From Desulfotruncus arcticus DSM 17038 (GTDB lineage Bacteria > Bacillota > Desulfotomaculia > Desulfotomaculales > Desulfallaceae), in the NCBI RefSeq assembly GCF_900113335.1, contig NZ_FOOX01000003.1, forward strand, positions 124,001 to 188,000: a DNA stretch of 64,000 bases. Reading direction: 5' to 3'. Under the pieces are notes generated by a model. That model worked only from the letters and a program-made list of their open reading frames with translations. It was not told the DNA's origin and made no database searches. A program made the position numbers and the translations under genes. Of the stretch, positions 32,018-40,223 are shown piece after piece. The stretch's first letter is position 1, and each line of letters begins with the position of its first letter.

Positions 32018-33191
32018 TCAACCAGTGTTTGAAAGCTCTTCGGGACACGTGTGCCGATTTTTCTTTAATCCTATTGGCACCGGTGTCCAGTGTTGCACCG
32101 GCCCTTGCCAAATAGGGTTGTACTTTTTCAATCGGTACCCGGCCGGTAATTCGTTGTCTTAATTTTTCCAGCTCATCGGGACCTGCATTAATGGCTACAA
32201 AGGCTGCTCCCGCCACTAAAACCAGCATGATGATAAATGCAGTAGTTTTTAACGGTGCCCGGTTTGATTCCGGGGGGTGAGCCGGTTGGCCGGGTTGATT
32301 CATCAGTCCCATCATTTCGGGCACAATGCCGGCAAACAGAGCTATACCATCTTCAGCGGTTGACTTATAGTTAGTGTAAGTTCCGGCTTCGATCAGCAGG
32401 GCGGTGGGAAGCAGATCCTGGTTGTAATTTCCATGGGCAAGATAAATACTTTTTACCAGGCCCGGATACTTTTTGTTGGAGTAAGATAACAGCCGTTTGG
32501 CGAAATCCAAATTAGCGTGCATTTTAGGGTTTTGTCTGCCAACGATGAGCTGCAGTTGGCTGATTTTAATACCTTTAATATCTTCACGGTAAACATTAGG
32601 GTCATCCACTCCGTCACGGTGGATATCGAACATAGCTGCCGGGTTTTCTTTGAGCAGTTTAACAGCTGTCCGCCGGGAACGCATATACGCGTTTGCATCA
32701 TGAGGGTCATGGGGTGTTTTATCAAGCTTGGTATTAACATTGTTAGCTTCAAGCTTTTGATTAAACTTTTCCCCAACCTGGTAGATCCCGCCGTGGTAGG
32801 GAATAGAAGCTTTGCCATCAGATGGGAGATAAGATTCATCAGTATGGGTGTGGTAGATGGCAATAGGACGCCCGGACGGTTCCTGTGTGGCAACAGGAAC
32901 CGCTTCAAGGTTGGCAAAATACTCGTTTAATCCAAGCAAGGTTTTATCCTTGCCCATTGAAACCGCCTGGTATATTGTACCTTTGTGATCCTTAATTCTG
33001 TAATGGCGCCCATCGGGGAAAAAAATTTCATCGTCCTGATAAGGCTGTCGTGAAGTAACCGTTAATAATTGATCACCAATCATCACTTTATAATTGCGAC
33101 CCGGTATGTGGTCATTATCGGAGAAGTCTCCTGCCGTGCTAGAGGCCGGCCAAAACATCAGGGCAGCCAATATAAAAATAAAGAAGCGCAT
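32004..33191 (-). CDS. spoIIP: Stage II sporulation protein P-like cell-wall hydrolase
   Basis: 395 aa. A signal peptide (~1-20) is followed by the SpoIIP domain with IYHTHTDESYLPSDG near 110 and FDIHRDGVDD near 188, whose His/Glu/Asp residues bind zinc in the amidase-fold catalytic site. A membrane segment lies near 316-338 (TAFIIMLVLVAGAAFVAI), followed by a basic C-terminal tail of ~55 residues. SpoIIP acts with SpoIID and SpoIIM to degrade septal peptidoglycan in engulfment. The C-terminal anchor is less usual than an N-terminal one, so it may be a SpoIIP-family relative rather than the core engulfment protein. Confidence 0.85.
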   Translation of the reverse strand: MRFFIFILAALMFWPASSTAGDFSDNDHIPGRNYKVMIGDQLLTVTSRQPYQDDEIFFPDGRHYRIKDHKGTIYQAVSMGKDKTLLGLNEYFANLEAVPVATQEPSGRPIAIYHTHTDESYLPSDGKASIPYHGGIYQVGEKFNQKLEANNVNTKLDKTPHDPHDANAYMRSRRTAVKLLKENPAAMFDIHRDGVDDPNVYREDIKGIKISQLQLIVGRQNPKMHANLDFAKRLLSYSNKKYPGLVKSIYLAHGNYNQDLLPTALLIEAGTYTNYKSTAEDGIALFAGIVPEMMGLMNQPGQPAHPPESNRAPLKTTAFIIMLVLVAGAAFVAINAGPDELEKLRQRITGRVPIEKVQPYLARAGATLDTGANRIKEKSAHVSRRAFKHWLKQEK

Positions 33192-33263
33192 TTATTCGCC
33201 ACCAGCCTTTTTTCCGTTTCTGTGTTTAGTGTTACCTGCTTGGCGGCGACTTATTTAAAAACT

Positions 33264-33289
33264 AAAAAAAGCGCTTGTGCGCTTTTTTT
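33264..33289 (-). terminator. Terminator after the acetate-CoA ligase gene
   Basis: AAAAAAGCGC/GCGCTTTTTT stem with TTGT loop; A- and T-runs on both sides make it work in either direction. It directly adjoins the stop codon at 33288. Confidence 0.85.
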
Positions 33290-35378
33290 AATATACATAG
33301 ATTCGGGCATCCAGTGCCGCAATTTTGTGTGGACCGGCCAGCAGTGGGTTAATGTCGATTTCGGCGATCCTTGGTTCTTCCATGATTAACCGGCAAAAGG
33401 CGGTAATTGTTCCGATTAGCTGCTCCATGTCGGCAGCCGGCTTGCCCCTGGCACCTTCCAGCAGCTGGTATAGTTTTATTTCCTGCAGCATTTCCAGTAT
33501 TTCATTACGGGTCAGAGGAGGTATGCGCATAGTAGTATCGCTCATTATTTCGGTAAAAATGCCCCCGGCTCCGCAAAGTACCACCGGCCCGAATTGCGGG
33601 TCCCGTTTTGCTCCTAAAAGCACCTCCGTACCTCCGGATAAATGTTTTTGGATGATAACCCCATCAATTTGCGCTTCTGGAAGCGCTGCCCTTACGGTGC
33701 TCATCATTTGTTTCCAGGCGGAAAGCAATTCCTCGGCGGTACTGATATTTAAAGCTACTCCGCCAATATCAGATTTGTGAGCAATTCCTTTACCGTCAAT
33801 TTTAAGCGCCACCGGGTAACCTAATTCTTCGGCTGCCCGGACTGCCTGTTCCCCGGTTGCGGCCTTTGACCAACCAGCCACGGGAATGCCGTATTGCTTT
33901 AACAAATTCATTGTTTCTCCGTAATTCAAAAGACTGGGTTGGTAAGTTGGATTAACCTGCAAGTTTGTGCTGTTTTTAAGTTTATAATTCTGGTGGGGAA
34001 TTTCCCTTTGTTGAATCAAGTTTTGCCGGTATAAGGCGGCCAAGGACCTGGCTGCTCTGTTTGCCGACGGGAAAACCACCAGTGTGTCCTGCTTTTCCAA
34101 TTTGGCGGCATATTCCTGCCAGCGGCTGCCCAGGGCCCATAGTGTAACCGGTTTTGAGGCGGACCCGGCCGCTTCGGCGATTATGTCTGAAACATCCAGG
34201 AAATTATCCTCGGTCCAGGCGGAGGTGATACAAATCACCCCGTCCACTCCGGGATCCTTTAAGACAGTTTCCAGGACAAGGCGATAAATGCTGCCGTAGC
34301 CGTGCAGCATGCTGGCCGGCCATATGTCGACCGGGTTGCCCGGTTCCATCCAATCGGGGAAAAACTTTTTCAGCACCTGCATGGTTTGCGGGCTGTATTC
34401 GGCAATCGTTAGCCCATAACGGGCACAGGCGTCAACGGCAATGATGCCTCCGCCGCCGGTAATGGTGACAACGCCAACCCGGGGACCCCGCATCAGGGGT
34501 AGGGTGCGAAAAACCCTGTTGTAATCGCTTAACTCCTCAACGTCAATAACCCGGATTACCCCCGACTGCTTTAGTGCCGCGTCAAACACCGCGTCTTCAC
34601 CAGCAAGTGAGCCCGTATGGGAACCGGCCGCCCGGGCGCCGGCTTTACTGCGTCCCGTCTTTAGCGCCAGCACCGGCTTTTTTCGGGAGGCGGCAGCTGC
34701 CGCAGCCATAAATTTACGGCCGTCGCCCATGCCTTCCAGGTGCAGGTTGATTACACCAATGCGGGGGTCGGCGGCTAAATGGGGCAGCATATTGGCAAAA
34801 TCAAGGTCGGAAGTATTGCCGGTGTCTATACCAATGCCAATGCCGCCCGAAAAAATTTCCGATGCCGTCATGAAAATGCCGGACTGACACAATATTCCCA
34901 CCGGGCCTGTCCGGTTGATAAATTTCATAAACGATGTGCTAAAACTCGCAAAATTATTGACTATCCCCAGCGTGTTGGGCCCCAGAACGCGAATACTCTC
35001 CCTGCGGGACAACCGGCTGATTTGTTTTTGCAGCTCCCGTCCCGCGGCATCCCCGTCTGTAAAGCCCTGGGCTACAATAATCACAAGCTTAATGCCACGG
35101 CGGGCGCAATCTTCAAAAATGGCAGGTACGACATCCCTGGGCGCGCAAATAACTGCCAGATCAGGAATCTCCGGCAGCTCCAATACGCTGCGGTGAACTT
35201 TGACGCCCAGGATCTCGTCAGCGTGTGGGTTTACGGCGTATATCTTACCTTTATAGCCGGAACTCAGCAGCATTTCCAGCGGGTTGTTGCTGTCCTGGCC
35301 AAGCCGGCTGGTGACTCCTGCCAGGACCACTGATGCCGGCGAGATTAGTTTTTGATATTGCTCATAGGTAAACCCCAT
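33288..35378 (-). CDS. Acetate-CoA ligase (ADP-forming), fused alpha and beta subunits
   Basis: 696 aa from the ATG at 35378 (AGGAGGG five bases upstream; an in-frame ATG at 35396 lacks a site). The first ~460 residues are the CoA-binding and succinyl-CoA-ligase-like alpha part, with GPNTLGIVN near 135 and the phospho-His loop SHTGSLAGEDAVF near 252. The last ~230 residues are the ATP-grasp beta part (GYPVALKIDGKGIAHKSDIGG). It interconverts acetyl-CoA, ADP and phosphate with acetate, CoA and ATP, giving one ATP per acetate released. A single-chain version is common in anaerobes and archaea. It appears to be monocistronic. Confidence 0.93.
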   Translation of the reverse strand: MGFTYEQYQKLISPASVVLAGVTSRLGQDSNNPLEMLLSSGYKGKIYAVNPHADEILGVKVHRSVLELPEIPDLAVICAPRDVVPAIFEDCARRGIKLVIIVAQGFTDGDAAGRELQKQISRLSRRESIRVLGPNTLGIVNNFASFSTSFMKFINRTGPVGILCQSGIFMTASEIFSGGIGIGIDTGNTSDLDFANMLPHLAADPRIGVINLHLEGMGDGRKFMAAAAAASRKKPVLALKTGRSKAGARAAGSHTGSLAGEDAVFDAALKQSGVIRVIDVEELSDYNRVFRTLPLMRGPRVGVVTITGGGGIIAVDACARYGLTIAEYSPQTMQVLKKFFPDWMEPGNPVDIWPASMLHGYGSIYRLVLETVLKDPGVDGVICITSAWTEDNFLDVSDIIAEAAGSASKPVTLWALGSRWQEYAAKLEKQDTLVVFPSANRAARSLAALYRQNLIQQREIPHQNYKLKNSTNLQVNPTYQPSLLNYGETMNLLKQYGIPVAGWSKAATGEQAVRAAEELGYPVALKIDGKGIAHKSDIGGVALNISTAEELLSAWKQMMSTVRAALPEAQIDGVIIQKHLSGGTEVLLGAKRDPQFGPVVLCGAGGIFTEIMSDTTMRIPPLTRNEILEMLQEIKLYQLLEGARGKPAADMEQLIGTITAFCRLIMEEPRIAEIDINPLLAGPHKIAALDARIYVY

Positions 35379-35402
35379 GGTAACCCTCCTGTGCACATGG
35401 AA

Positions 35403-35660
35403 TTACATATAGTAGTAATAGTATGCAAGCAATAATTGTACCAGTAAAATTACCGGCAGACCCAGGGCAAATGCGCGATGGCGGGTTTTATGCCGGAATA
35501 AGCGCATTCCGGCCAGGGCTCCCGGCGTTCCCCCAACCAGCGCCAGTGTGAAAAGTGTCTTTTCAGGAATACGCCACCTGCCTTGTTTGGCCCGGCGCTT
35601 GTCCAGGCCAAACAGGAGAAAAGAAATTAAGTTGACAGTCAAAATATATGTTGTAAACAA
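35403..35660 (-). CDS. DUF1294 membrane protein
   Basis: 85 aa from a TTG with AGGTGAT upstream. It has the DUF1294 layout: a short membrane segment (ILTVNLISFLLFGLDKRRA), the GRWRIPEKTLFTLALVGGTPGA core and a terminal membrane segment ending in YYYYYM. Function unknown. It is only 24 bases upstream of the acetate-CoA ligase start and in the same direction, so the two may share a transcript. Confidence 0.85.
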   Translation of the reverse strand: MFTTYILTVNLISFLLFGLDKRRAKQGRWRIPEKTLFTLALVGGTPGALAGMRLFRHKTRHRAFALGLPVILLVQLLLAYYYYYM

Positions 35661-35689
35661 CTATATCACCTGTTTCAAATAAATTGGGG

Positions 35690-35718
35690 TTGACTTCTTA
35701 TACTCTAATTAATACTAT
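35690..35718 (+). promoter_or_regulatory. Sigma-A promoter of the trp leader
   Basis: TTGACT, a 17-base spacer, then TACTAT. Transcription would start near 35725, giving a leader of about 235 bases before trpE. Confidence 0.7.
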
Positions 35719-35742
35719 AAGGAAAGGGGATACACCTTTTTT

Positions 35743-35886
35743 ATGGTAATAACTATAAAAGATATAAGGAAAATTGCGCAGCGCACGGAGGGAACCAACG
35801 GAGCGCCAGTTACAAGTAACTTAATAAGTTTTTCAGGACAGGAAAAAGAGTTGAGTTTAGCAGAGAAGAGTTTTTTAAGAGCTTAG
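35743..35886 (+). CDS. Possible 47-aa leader ORF in the trpE leader
   Basis: ATG at 35743, 47 codons, ending in a TAG that is itself one of the UAG triplets of the proposed TRAP site; its last third runs through that site. It contains no Trp codon, so it is not a classical attenuator peptide, and the ribosome-binding site (GGAAAGGGG) is about 10-13 bases away. Translation here would compete with protein binding to the triplets. It may well be a chance ORF. Confidence 0.25.
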   Translation: MVITIKDIRKIAQRTEGTNGAPVTSNLISFSGQEKELSLAEKSFLRA

Positions 35887-35894
35887 GTGAGTAG
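35848..35894 (+). promoter_or_regulatory. TRAP-type binding site before trpE (9 GAG/UAG triplets)
   Basis: Triplets begin at 35848, 35853, 35858, 35863, 35868, 35879, 35884, 35889 and 35892, mostly with a 5-base period (NAG plus two spacer bases), as bound by the 11-mer TRAP ring. The last triplets contain TGAGTA, which can pair with TACTCA of the downstream terminator to form an antiterminator. TRAP-tryptophan binding would block that pairing and stop transcription. Confidence 0.78.
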
Positions 35895-35911
35895 GTGTCG
35901 TTTATAAAACG

Positions 35912-35936
35912 GTACTCATTTGAGTGCTGTTTTTTA
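35912..35936 (+). terminator. Attenuator terminator of trpE
   Basis: GTACTCA/TGAGTGC (one G-U) with a minimal loop, followed by a T-run at 35930-35935, 24 bases before the trpE start. It is mutually exclusive with the GAGTA-based antiterminator. Confidence 0.75.
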
Positions 35937-35959
35937 TTTTTTCTGGGGGAGATGTGAAT

Positions 35960-37411
35960 ATGATTTACCCTGATTTAAATGAATATATCGAACTGAGCCG
36001 TAATTACAACTTGATTCAGGTTTATACCGAAAAGGTGATGGATACCGAAACCCCCATTACCTTGTTTCTAAAATTGTCGGGTAATGGGCCCTGTTGTCTG
36101 CTGGAAAGCGTGGAGGGTGGGAGCCATTTGGGCAGGTATTCTTTTATAGCCATGGACCCTCTGGTGACGTTCCGCTCTAAAGATGGCAAGGGGGAAGCTA
36201 TTTACCCCGATGGATCCGCAGCTGCCGATGGCCCGCCTTTAGAGGCGCTAACAGGTTTGCTTGGCAATTACCGGGTGCCCCGGATTAAATCCTTGCCCAG
36301 GTTTTACGGCGGGGCGGTGGGCTACCTGGCGTACGATGCCGTTCGGTTTGTTGAAAAACTGCCGGGTACACCCGTCGATAAGCTGGAACTGCCGGACTGT
36401 ATGCAGTTTGTGCCCGGAACGGTAGTTATCTACGATCATGTCCGGAATAGCGTCACTTTTGTTATCAATATGCCGGTAGAGGTGCGAAATCCCGCCGCTT
36501 CCTACTGCCGGGCGATAGATAAACTGGCGGAAATTGACAAGAAGTTGCTTAGCCCGCTGCCTACGCCCACAGATTTTACTTTAAGCGGCACAGTAAATGT
36601 TGACCTGCCGGATGAGGCTATGATGCGGCGGATAGAACAGGCTTTGGAGTATATCCGGGCGGGCGATATTATCCAGGTTGTGCTTTCACGCCGTTACTCC
36701 GTTGGTTTCAAGGGGGATGCTTTTGCCGTTTACAGGCGGCTCAGAAGCGTTAACCCGTCCCCCTATATGTTCTACTTTAATTTGGGTGAGATCAAAATTG
36801 TTGGATCTTCACCTGAAATGCTGGTGCGGGCGGAAAACGGGATTTTGACCACCTGTCCGATAGCTGGCACACGCCCTAGGGGCAAAACACCGGAGGAAGA
36901 CAACTGCCTGGCTGCTGAGCTGCTTGAAGACGAAAAAGAGAGAGCCGAACACCTGATGTTGGTTGACCTGGGGCGCAATGATCTGGGGCGGGTCTCCCTG
37001 CCTGGCAGTGTCAAAGTGCCACGTTTTATGGATATAGAGTATTTCTCCCATGTTATGCATATTGTTTCCCGGGTGGAAGGTGTTCCGAAACCCGGGGTTG
37101 GTGCCCTGGACGCGCTTAAAGCTTGTTTCCCGGCCGGTACGGTAAGCGGTGCGCCCAAGGTCAGGGCGATGGAGATAATTGATGAGCTTGAGCCAACCCG
37201 GCGCGGGATTTACGCCGGTTCAGCGGGTTATCTGGGGTTCAACGGAAACCTTGATACCGCCATCGCTATCCGGACGCTGGTGGTTAAAGACGACACAGCT
37301 TATATTCAGGCCGGTGCCGGAATTGTGGCTGATTCCAAACCGCGGAGCGAATGCGAGGAGATGGCCCGCAAAGCCGGCGCCATGTTTAAAACACTGGGCC
37401 TGGAAAATTAA
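35960..37411 (+). CDS. trpE: Anthranilate synthase component I
   Basis: 483 aa from the ATG at 35960 (GGGGGAG upstream). The N-terminal domain contains the tryptophan feedback pocket LLESVEGG...GRYSFI near 50-62. The chorismate-binding domain runs ~210-480 with PIAGTRPRGKTPEED, LVDLGRNDLGRVS and the AGAGIVADSKPRSECEE end. It turns chorismate plus ammonia or glutamine-derived nitrogen into anthranilate with TrpG. The gene is under a TRAP-like attenuator and is followed by a second promoter and attenuator for trpG, so the two subunits are controlled in parallel. Confidence 0.96.
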   Translation: MIYPDLNEYIELSRNYNLIQVYTEKVMDTETPITLFLKLSGNGPCCLLESVEGGSHLGRYSFIAMDPLVTFRSKDGKGEAIYPDGSAAADGPPLEALTGLLGNYRVPRIKSLPRFYGGAVGYLAYDAVRFVEKLPGTPVDKLELPDCMQFVPGTVVIYDHVRNSVTFVINMPVEVRNPAASYCRAIDKLAEIDKKLLSPLPTPTDFTLSGTVNVDLPDEAMMRRIEQALEYIRAGDIIQVVLSRRYSVGFKGDAFAVYRRLRSVNPSPYMFYFNLGEIKIVGSSPEMLVRAENGILTTCPIAGTRPRGKTPEEDNCLAAELLEDEKERAEHLMLVDLGRNDLGRVSLPGSVKVPRFMDIEYFSHVMHIVSRVEGVPKPGVGALDALKACFPAGTVSGAPKVRAMEIIDELEPTRRGIYAGSAGYLGFNGNLDTAIAIRTLVVKDDTAYIQAGAGIVADSKPRSECEEMARKAGAMFKTLGLEN

Positions 37412-37419
37412 AAAAACCG

Positions 37420-37448
37420 TTGACAGTTGCTGTTAATAGTAGTAAATT
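37420..37448 (+). promoter_or_regulatory. Sigma-A promoter of trpG
   Basis: TTGACA, 17-base spacer, TAAATT, beginning 8 bases after the trpE stop. It gives trpG a start of its own near 37455. Confidence 0.65.
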
Positions 37449-37473
37449 AATTAAATAAGTTAATATTTTTTAC

Positions 37474-37529
37474 GAGAGTTTAGTTGAGATTAGTTGAGTT
37501 TTTTTAAGTTGGAGAGGAGCTGAGATGAG
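37474..37529 (+). promoter_or_regulatory. TRAP-type binding site before trpG (9 GAG/UAG triplets)
   Basis: GAG or TAG at 37474, 37481, 37486, 37491, 37496, 37512, 37517, 37522 and 37527, with an exact 5-base period inside each half. The last triplet lies in ATGAGTGC, part of an antiterminator that could pair with the left arm of the terminator at 37549 (GCGCTCAT). Confidence 0.78.
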
Positions 37530-37548
37530 TGCGGACCGGCGTATATAC

Positions 37549-37586
37549 AGCCGGCGCTCATTCATTTGAGTGCCGGCTTTTTTATT
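37549..37586 (+). terminator. Attenuator terminator of trpG
   Basis: AGCCGGCGCTCA pairs with TGAGTGCCGGCT (12 bp, one G-U) around a 6-base loop, then a T-run. It ends 25 bases before trpG. Confidence 0.85.
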
Positions 37587-37610
37587 TGTCCGGGAAAGGG
37601 GTGACCTACG

Positions 37611-38186
37611 GTGCTGTTGATGATTGATAATTACGATTCGTTTACTTATAATTTGGTGCAGTATCTTTCCCTGCTGGGGGAGGATGTTCTGGTGAAGCGC
37701 AACAATATGGTTACCATTCCGGAAATATTGGACCTTGCCCCGGGTTACATGGTACTTTCACCGGGACCGGGAATCCCGGATGAGGCCGGGATTATGCTGC
37801 AGGCAATTCAACAATATGCAGGCAAAATGCCCATCCTGGGGGTTTGCCTGGGACTGCAGGCCATTGGGCGGGCCTTTGGCGGCAGAGTTGTCAAAGCCAG
37901 AACCCCCATGCACGGCAAAATATCCTTAATCTATCACGATGGCCAATCAGTTTTTGCTGGGCTGCCGTCTCCCTTTAAAGCGGTTCGCTACCATTCTCTG
38001 ATTGTAGAGAGGGAGACGCTGCCCGCTGAATTAGAGGTAACCGCTTGGACCGAAGAAGGAGAAATTATGGGTCTGCGTCACCTGCACCTGCCGGTGGAAG
38101 GCGTACAATTCCACCCGGAATCCATGCTCTCTGAATACGGCCTCGACCTCCTCGCCAACTTCCTCAAGGGGGCAGGCTTAAATTAA
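37611..38186 (+). CDS. trpG: Anthranilate synthase component II (glutamine amidotransferase)
   Basis: 191 aa from a GTG with AAAGGGGTG upstream. Class I amidotransferase: LSPGPGIPDEAG near 46, the catalytic Cys in GVCLGLQAIG near 79, and HFHPES-type VQFHPESMLSE near 168. It supplies ammonia from glutamine to TrpE and may also serve PabB, as no separate pabA is seen. Between it and trpD lies a 120-bp repeat element and a third TRAP-like tract. Confidence 0.95.
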   Translation: MLLMIDNYDSFTYNLVQYLSLLGEDVLVKRNNMVTIPEILDLAPGYMVLSPGPGIPDEAGIMLQAIQQYAGKMPILGVCLGLQAIGRAFGGRVVKARTPMHGKISLIYHDGQSVFAGLPSPFKAVRYHSLIVERETLPAELEVTAWTEEGEIMGLRHLHLPVEGVQFHPESMLSEYGLDLLANFLKGAGLN

Positions 38187-38192
38187 TTATAA

Positions 38193-38313
38193 TAAAGAAG
38201 ACTTGGTTCAGGTGGGGGTTTTAACCCCATCTACCTTAGTCGCACTTATTTCGAGCTTACAGCTTGTTAATCCCCGACCTAAGAGGGCGGGGTCTTACAG
38301 GCTGCGCGAAGAT
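38193..38313 (+). repeat. Two-hairpin intergenic repeat, diverged copy R2
   Basis: Same start (TAAAGAAGACTTGGTTCAGG) and the same central TTAGTCGCACTTATTTCGAG as R1, R3 and R4. Hairpin A is partly decayed (CCATCTACC). In hairpin B the sequence has changed (CCCCGACC / GGGCGGGG) while pairing is roughly kept. It lies between trpG and trpD in the trp operon and could reduce read-through. Confidence 0.75.
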
Positions 38314-38348
38314 AACTGCAATATTTTAATATCACGATATATTAAAAA

Positions 38349-38371
38349 GAGTTGAGAGGAGCTGAGTGGAG
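38349..38371 (+). promoter_or_regulatory. TRAP-type tract over the trpD ribosome-binding site
   Basis: Five GAG triplets begin at 38349, 38354, 38359, 38364 and 38369, an exact 5-base period. The last overlaps the GTG start of trpD and the middle ones overlap the ribosome-binding sequence. Binding would block translation of trpD, like TRAP control of trpG in Bacillus subtilis. Only five triplets, so affinity may be modest. Confidence 0.65.
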
Positions 38372-39408
38372 TGATTAAAGATTTATTAAACAAAGTGGTG
38401 GCCGGTGAGAATCTTTCCGAAACCGAAGCTGCCGGAGCGATGGAGCAAATTATGGAGGGCGGGGCAACACCGGCCCAAATCGCCGGACTGTTGACCGCGT
38501 TAAAATTGAAGGGTGAGACCATTGACGAAATAACAGGCTTTGCCAGGGTGATGCGCAGTAAAGCAACGCCTGTTGCCAGCTCGCACCCTATGCTGGTAGA
38601 TACGTGCGGCACCGGAGGGGACGGATCCAATACGTTTAATATTTCCACGGCTGCTGCGCTGGTGCTGGCCGGGGCGGGAGTTAAAGTGGCCAAACACGGC
38701 AACCGCTCGGTATCCAGCCGCTGCGGCAGTGCCGATGTCCTGGAAGCCCTGGGGGTTAACCTGGAACTTACTCCGGATGAAGCTAGCGTTTGTCTGGACC
38801 GGGTGGGGATTGCCTTTCTTTTCGCGCCTTTGCTGCATGGGGCCATGAAGTATGCCGCCGCACCGCGCCGGGAACTGGGTTTCCGCACTGTTTTCAACAT
38901 CCTGGGCCCGCTGACCAACCCTGCGGGTGCCCAGGCCCAGGTGCTGGGCGTGTACAGTCCAAAGCTGGTGCGTGTGCTGGCGGAAGTGCTGGTGCGGCTT
39001 GGCGCCAGGCGGGCTTTTGTGGTGTACGGTGCCGGTGGGCTGGATGAGGTTTCACCGGTGGGACCCGCACTGGTATGCGAAGTTTGCGATGGAAGTGTTG
39101 ATGAATATGAGCTGGACCCGGCGGTTTACGGCTTTACACCTGTCGGCGCCGACCGGCTGGCCGGGGGACCTCCCGAAGAAAACGCCGCAATCATATTAAA
39201 GTTGCTGAAAGGCGATAAAGGCCCCAAGTATGATGCGGTGGTCCTTAACGCAGCCCTGGGTTTGATGGCGGCCGGAGTGGCAAATGATTTTGCCGTCGGT
39301 GTCGACCTGGCGTCACGCAGCATTGAAAGCGGCGCCGCCCTGGCCAAACTGGAAGAAATGGTCAGGTTTACGGCGGGCTGCAGGGAAGCCAGGGCAGCGG
39401 GGCTATGA
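38371..39408 (+). CDS. trpD: Anthranilate phosphoribosyltransferase
   Basis: 345 aa from a GTG overlapping the last GAG of the regulatory tract. Family motifs: VDTCGTGGDGSNTFNIST near 86, KHGNRSVSSRCGSADVLEALG near 109, and the GAGGLDEVSP segment near 220. It joins anthranilate to PRPP. It overlaps trpC by 4 bases and begins the trpDCFBA-aroF run. Confidence 0.96.
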   Translation: MIKDLLNKVVAGENLSETEAAGAMEQIMEGGATPAQIAGLLTALKLKGETIDEITGFARVMRSKATPVASSHPMLVDTCGTGGDGSNTFNISTAAALVLAGAGVKVAKHGNRSVSSRCGSADVLEALGVNLELTPDEASVCLDRVGIAFLFAPLLHGAMKYAAAPRRELGFRTVFNILGPLTNPAGAQAQVLGVYSPKLVRVLAEVLVRLGARRAFVVYGAGGLDEVSPVGPALVCEVCDGSVDEYELDPAVYGFTPVGADRLAGGPPEENAAIILKLLKGDKGPKYDAVVLNAALGLMAAGVANDFAVGVDLASRSIESGAALAKLEEMVRFTAGCREARAAGL

Positions 39409-40223
39409 GCGAAAACATTTTGGAAAAAATCCTGCGGCATAAAAGGGAAGAAGTGGCAGATAGCAGGAAGCGCCTGCCTTTGGAAAAGCTGAAAGAGTGG
39501 GTGGCGGAAGTGCCGTTTGCTCCGGTAGGGTTTGGTCCGGCGCTGCAGCATCCCGGGGAAGTGGCCTTAATTGCCGAAGTGAAGAGGCGCTCTCCCTCCA
39601 GGGGAATAATTATAAAGGATTTTAACCTGATGGAAACAATTGCCGCCTACCGGGAGGCGGAAGCGGATGCGGTTTCCGTATTGACCGAAAGGGAATTTTT
39701 CGGTGGTGCCGCGGAATATCTGGCCGCTGCCAGACTGATGACCCGGCAGCCTTTGTTGAGAAAAGATTTTATTATAGATTTATATCAGATTTATGAGTCC
39801 CGCTTTTTAGGAGCCGACGCTTTGTTGTTGATAGCGGGAGCGCTGGCGGACGAAGAACTGGGAGAATTTATTGAAACTACCCGCGCGCTGGGCATGGAAG
39901 CGCTGGTGGAAACCCGCACTCCCGATGAAATAGAACGGGCGATAGCAGCCAAAGCTTCAATAATTGGGATTAATAACCGGGATCTGCGGTCTTTTCAGGT
40001 TGATCTTAAAACTACACGGGAATTAATTGGTTATATCAACAAGCCGCATTTTACCGTGGTTAGCGAAAGTGGAATAAAAAACAGGACAGACGTTGAAACG
40101 CTGGGCAGCTATGGTGCTGACGCGATACTGGTGGGCGAGTCGTTAATGACCTCAGGTGATCTTCAGGATGGGGTCAGGCGGTTTAAGGGAGTTGGCAAAG
40201 CGATGAAGGTGGCCGTGGTATGA
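39405..40223 (+). CDS. trpC: Indole-3-glycerol phosphate synthase
   Basis: 272 aa. TIM barrel with AEVKRRSPSRG near 58, PLLRKDFIIDLYQIYE near 118 and ESGIKNRTDVETL near 222; the catalytic Lys and Glu of these motifs are present. It cyclises carboxyphenylamino-deoxyribulose phosphate. ATGA overlaps join it to trpD and trpF. Confidence 0.96.
   Translation: MSENILEKILRHKREEVADSRKRLPLEKLKEWVAEVPFAPVGFGPALQHPGEVALIAEVKRRSPSRGIIIKDFNLMETIAAYREAEADAVSVLTEREFFGGAAEYLAAARLMTRQPLLRKDFIIDLYQIYESRFLGADALLLIAGALADEELGEFIETTRALGMEALVETRTPDEIERAIAAKASIIGINNRDLRSFQVDLKTTRELIGYINKPHFTVVSESGIKNRTDVETLGSYGADAILVGESLMTSGDLQDGVRRFKGVGKAMKVAVV

Noticed and set aside
35720..35937. T-box or Trp-codon-rich leader peptide for trpE
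   Set aside because: No T-box core motif and no Trp codons in the leader; periodic GAG/UAG triplets explain the layout better.
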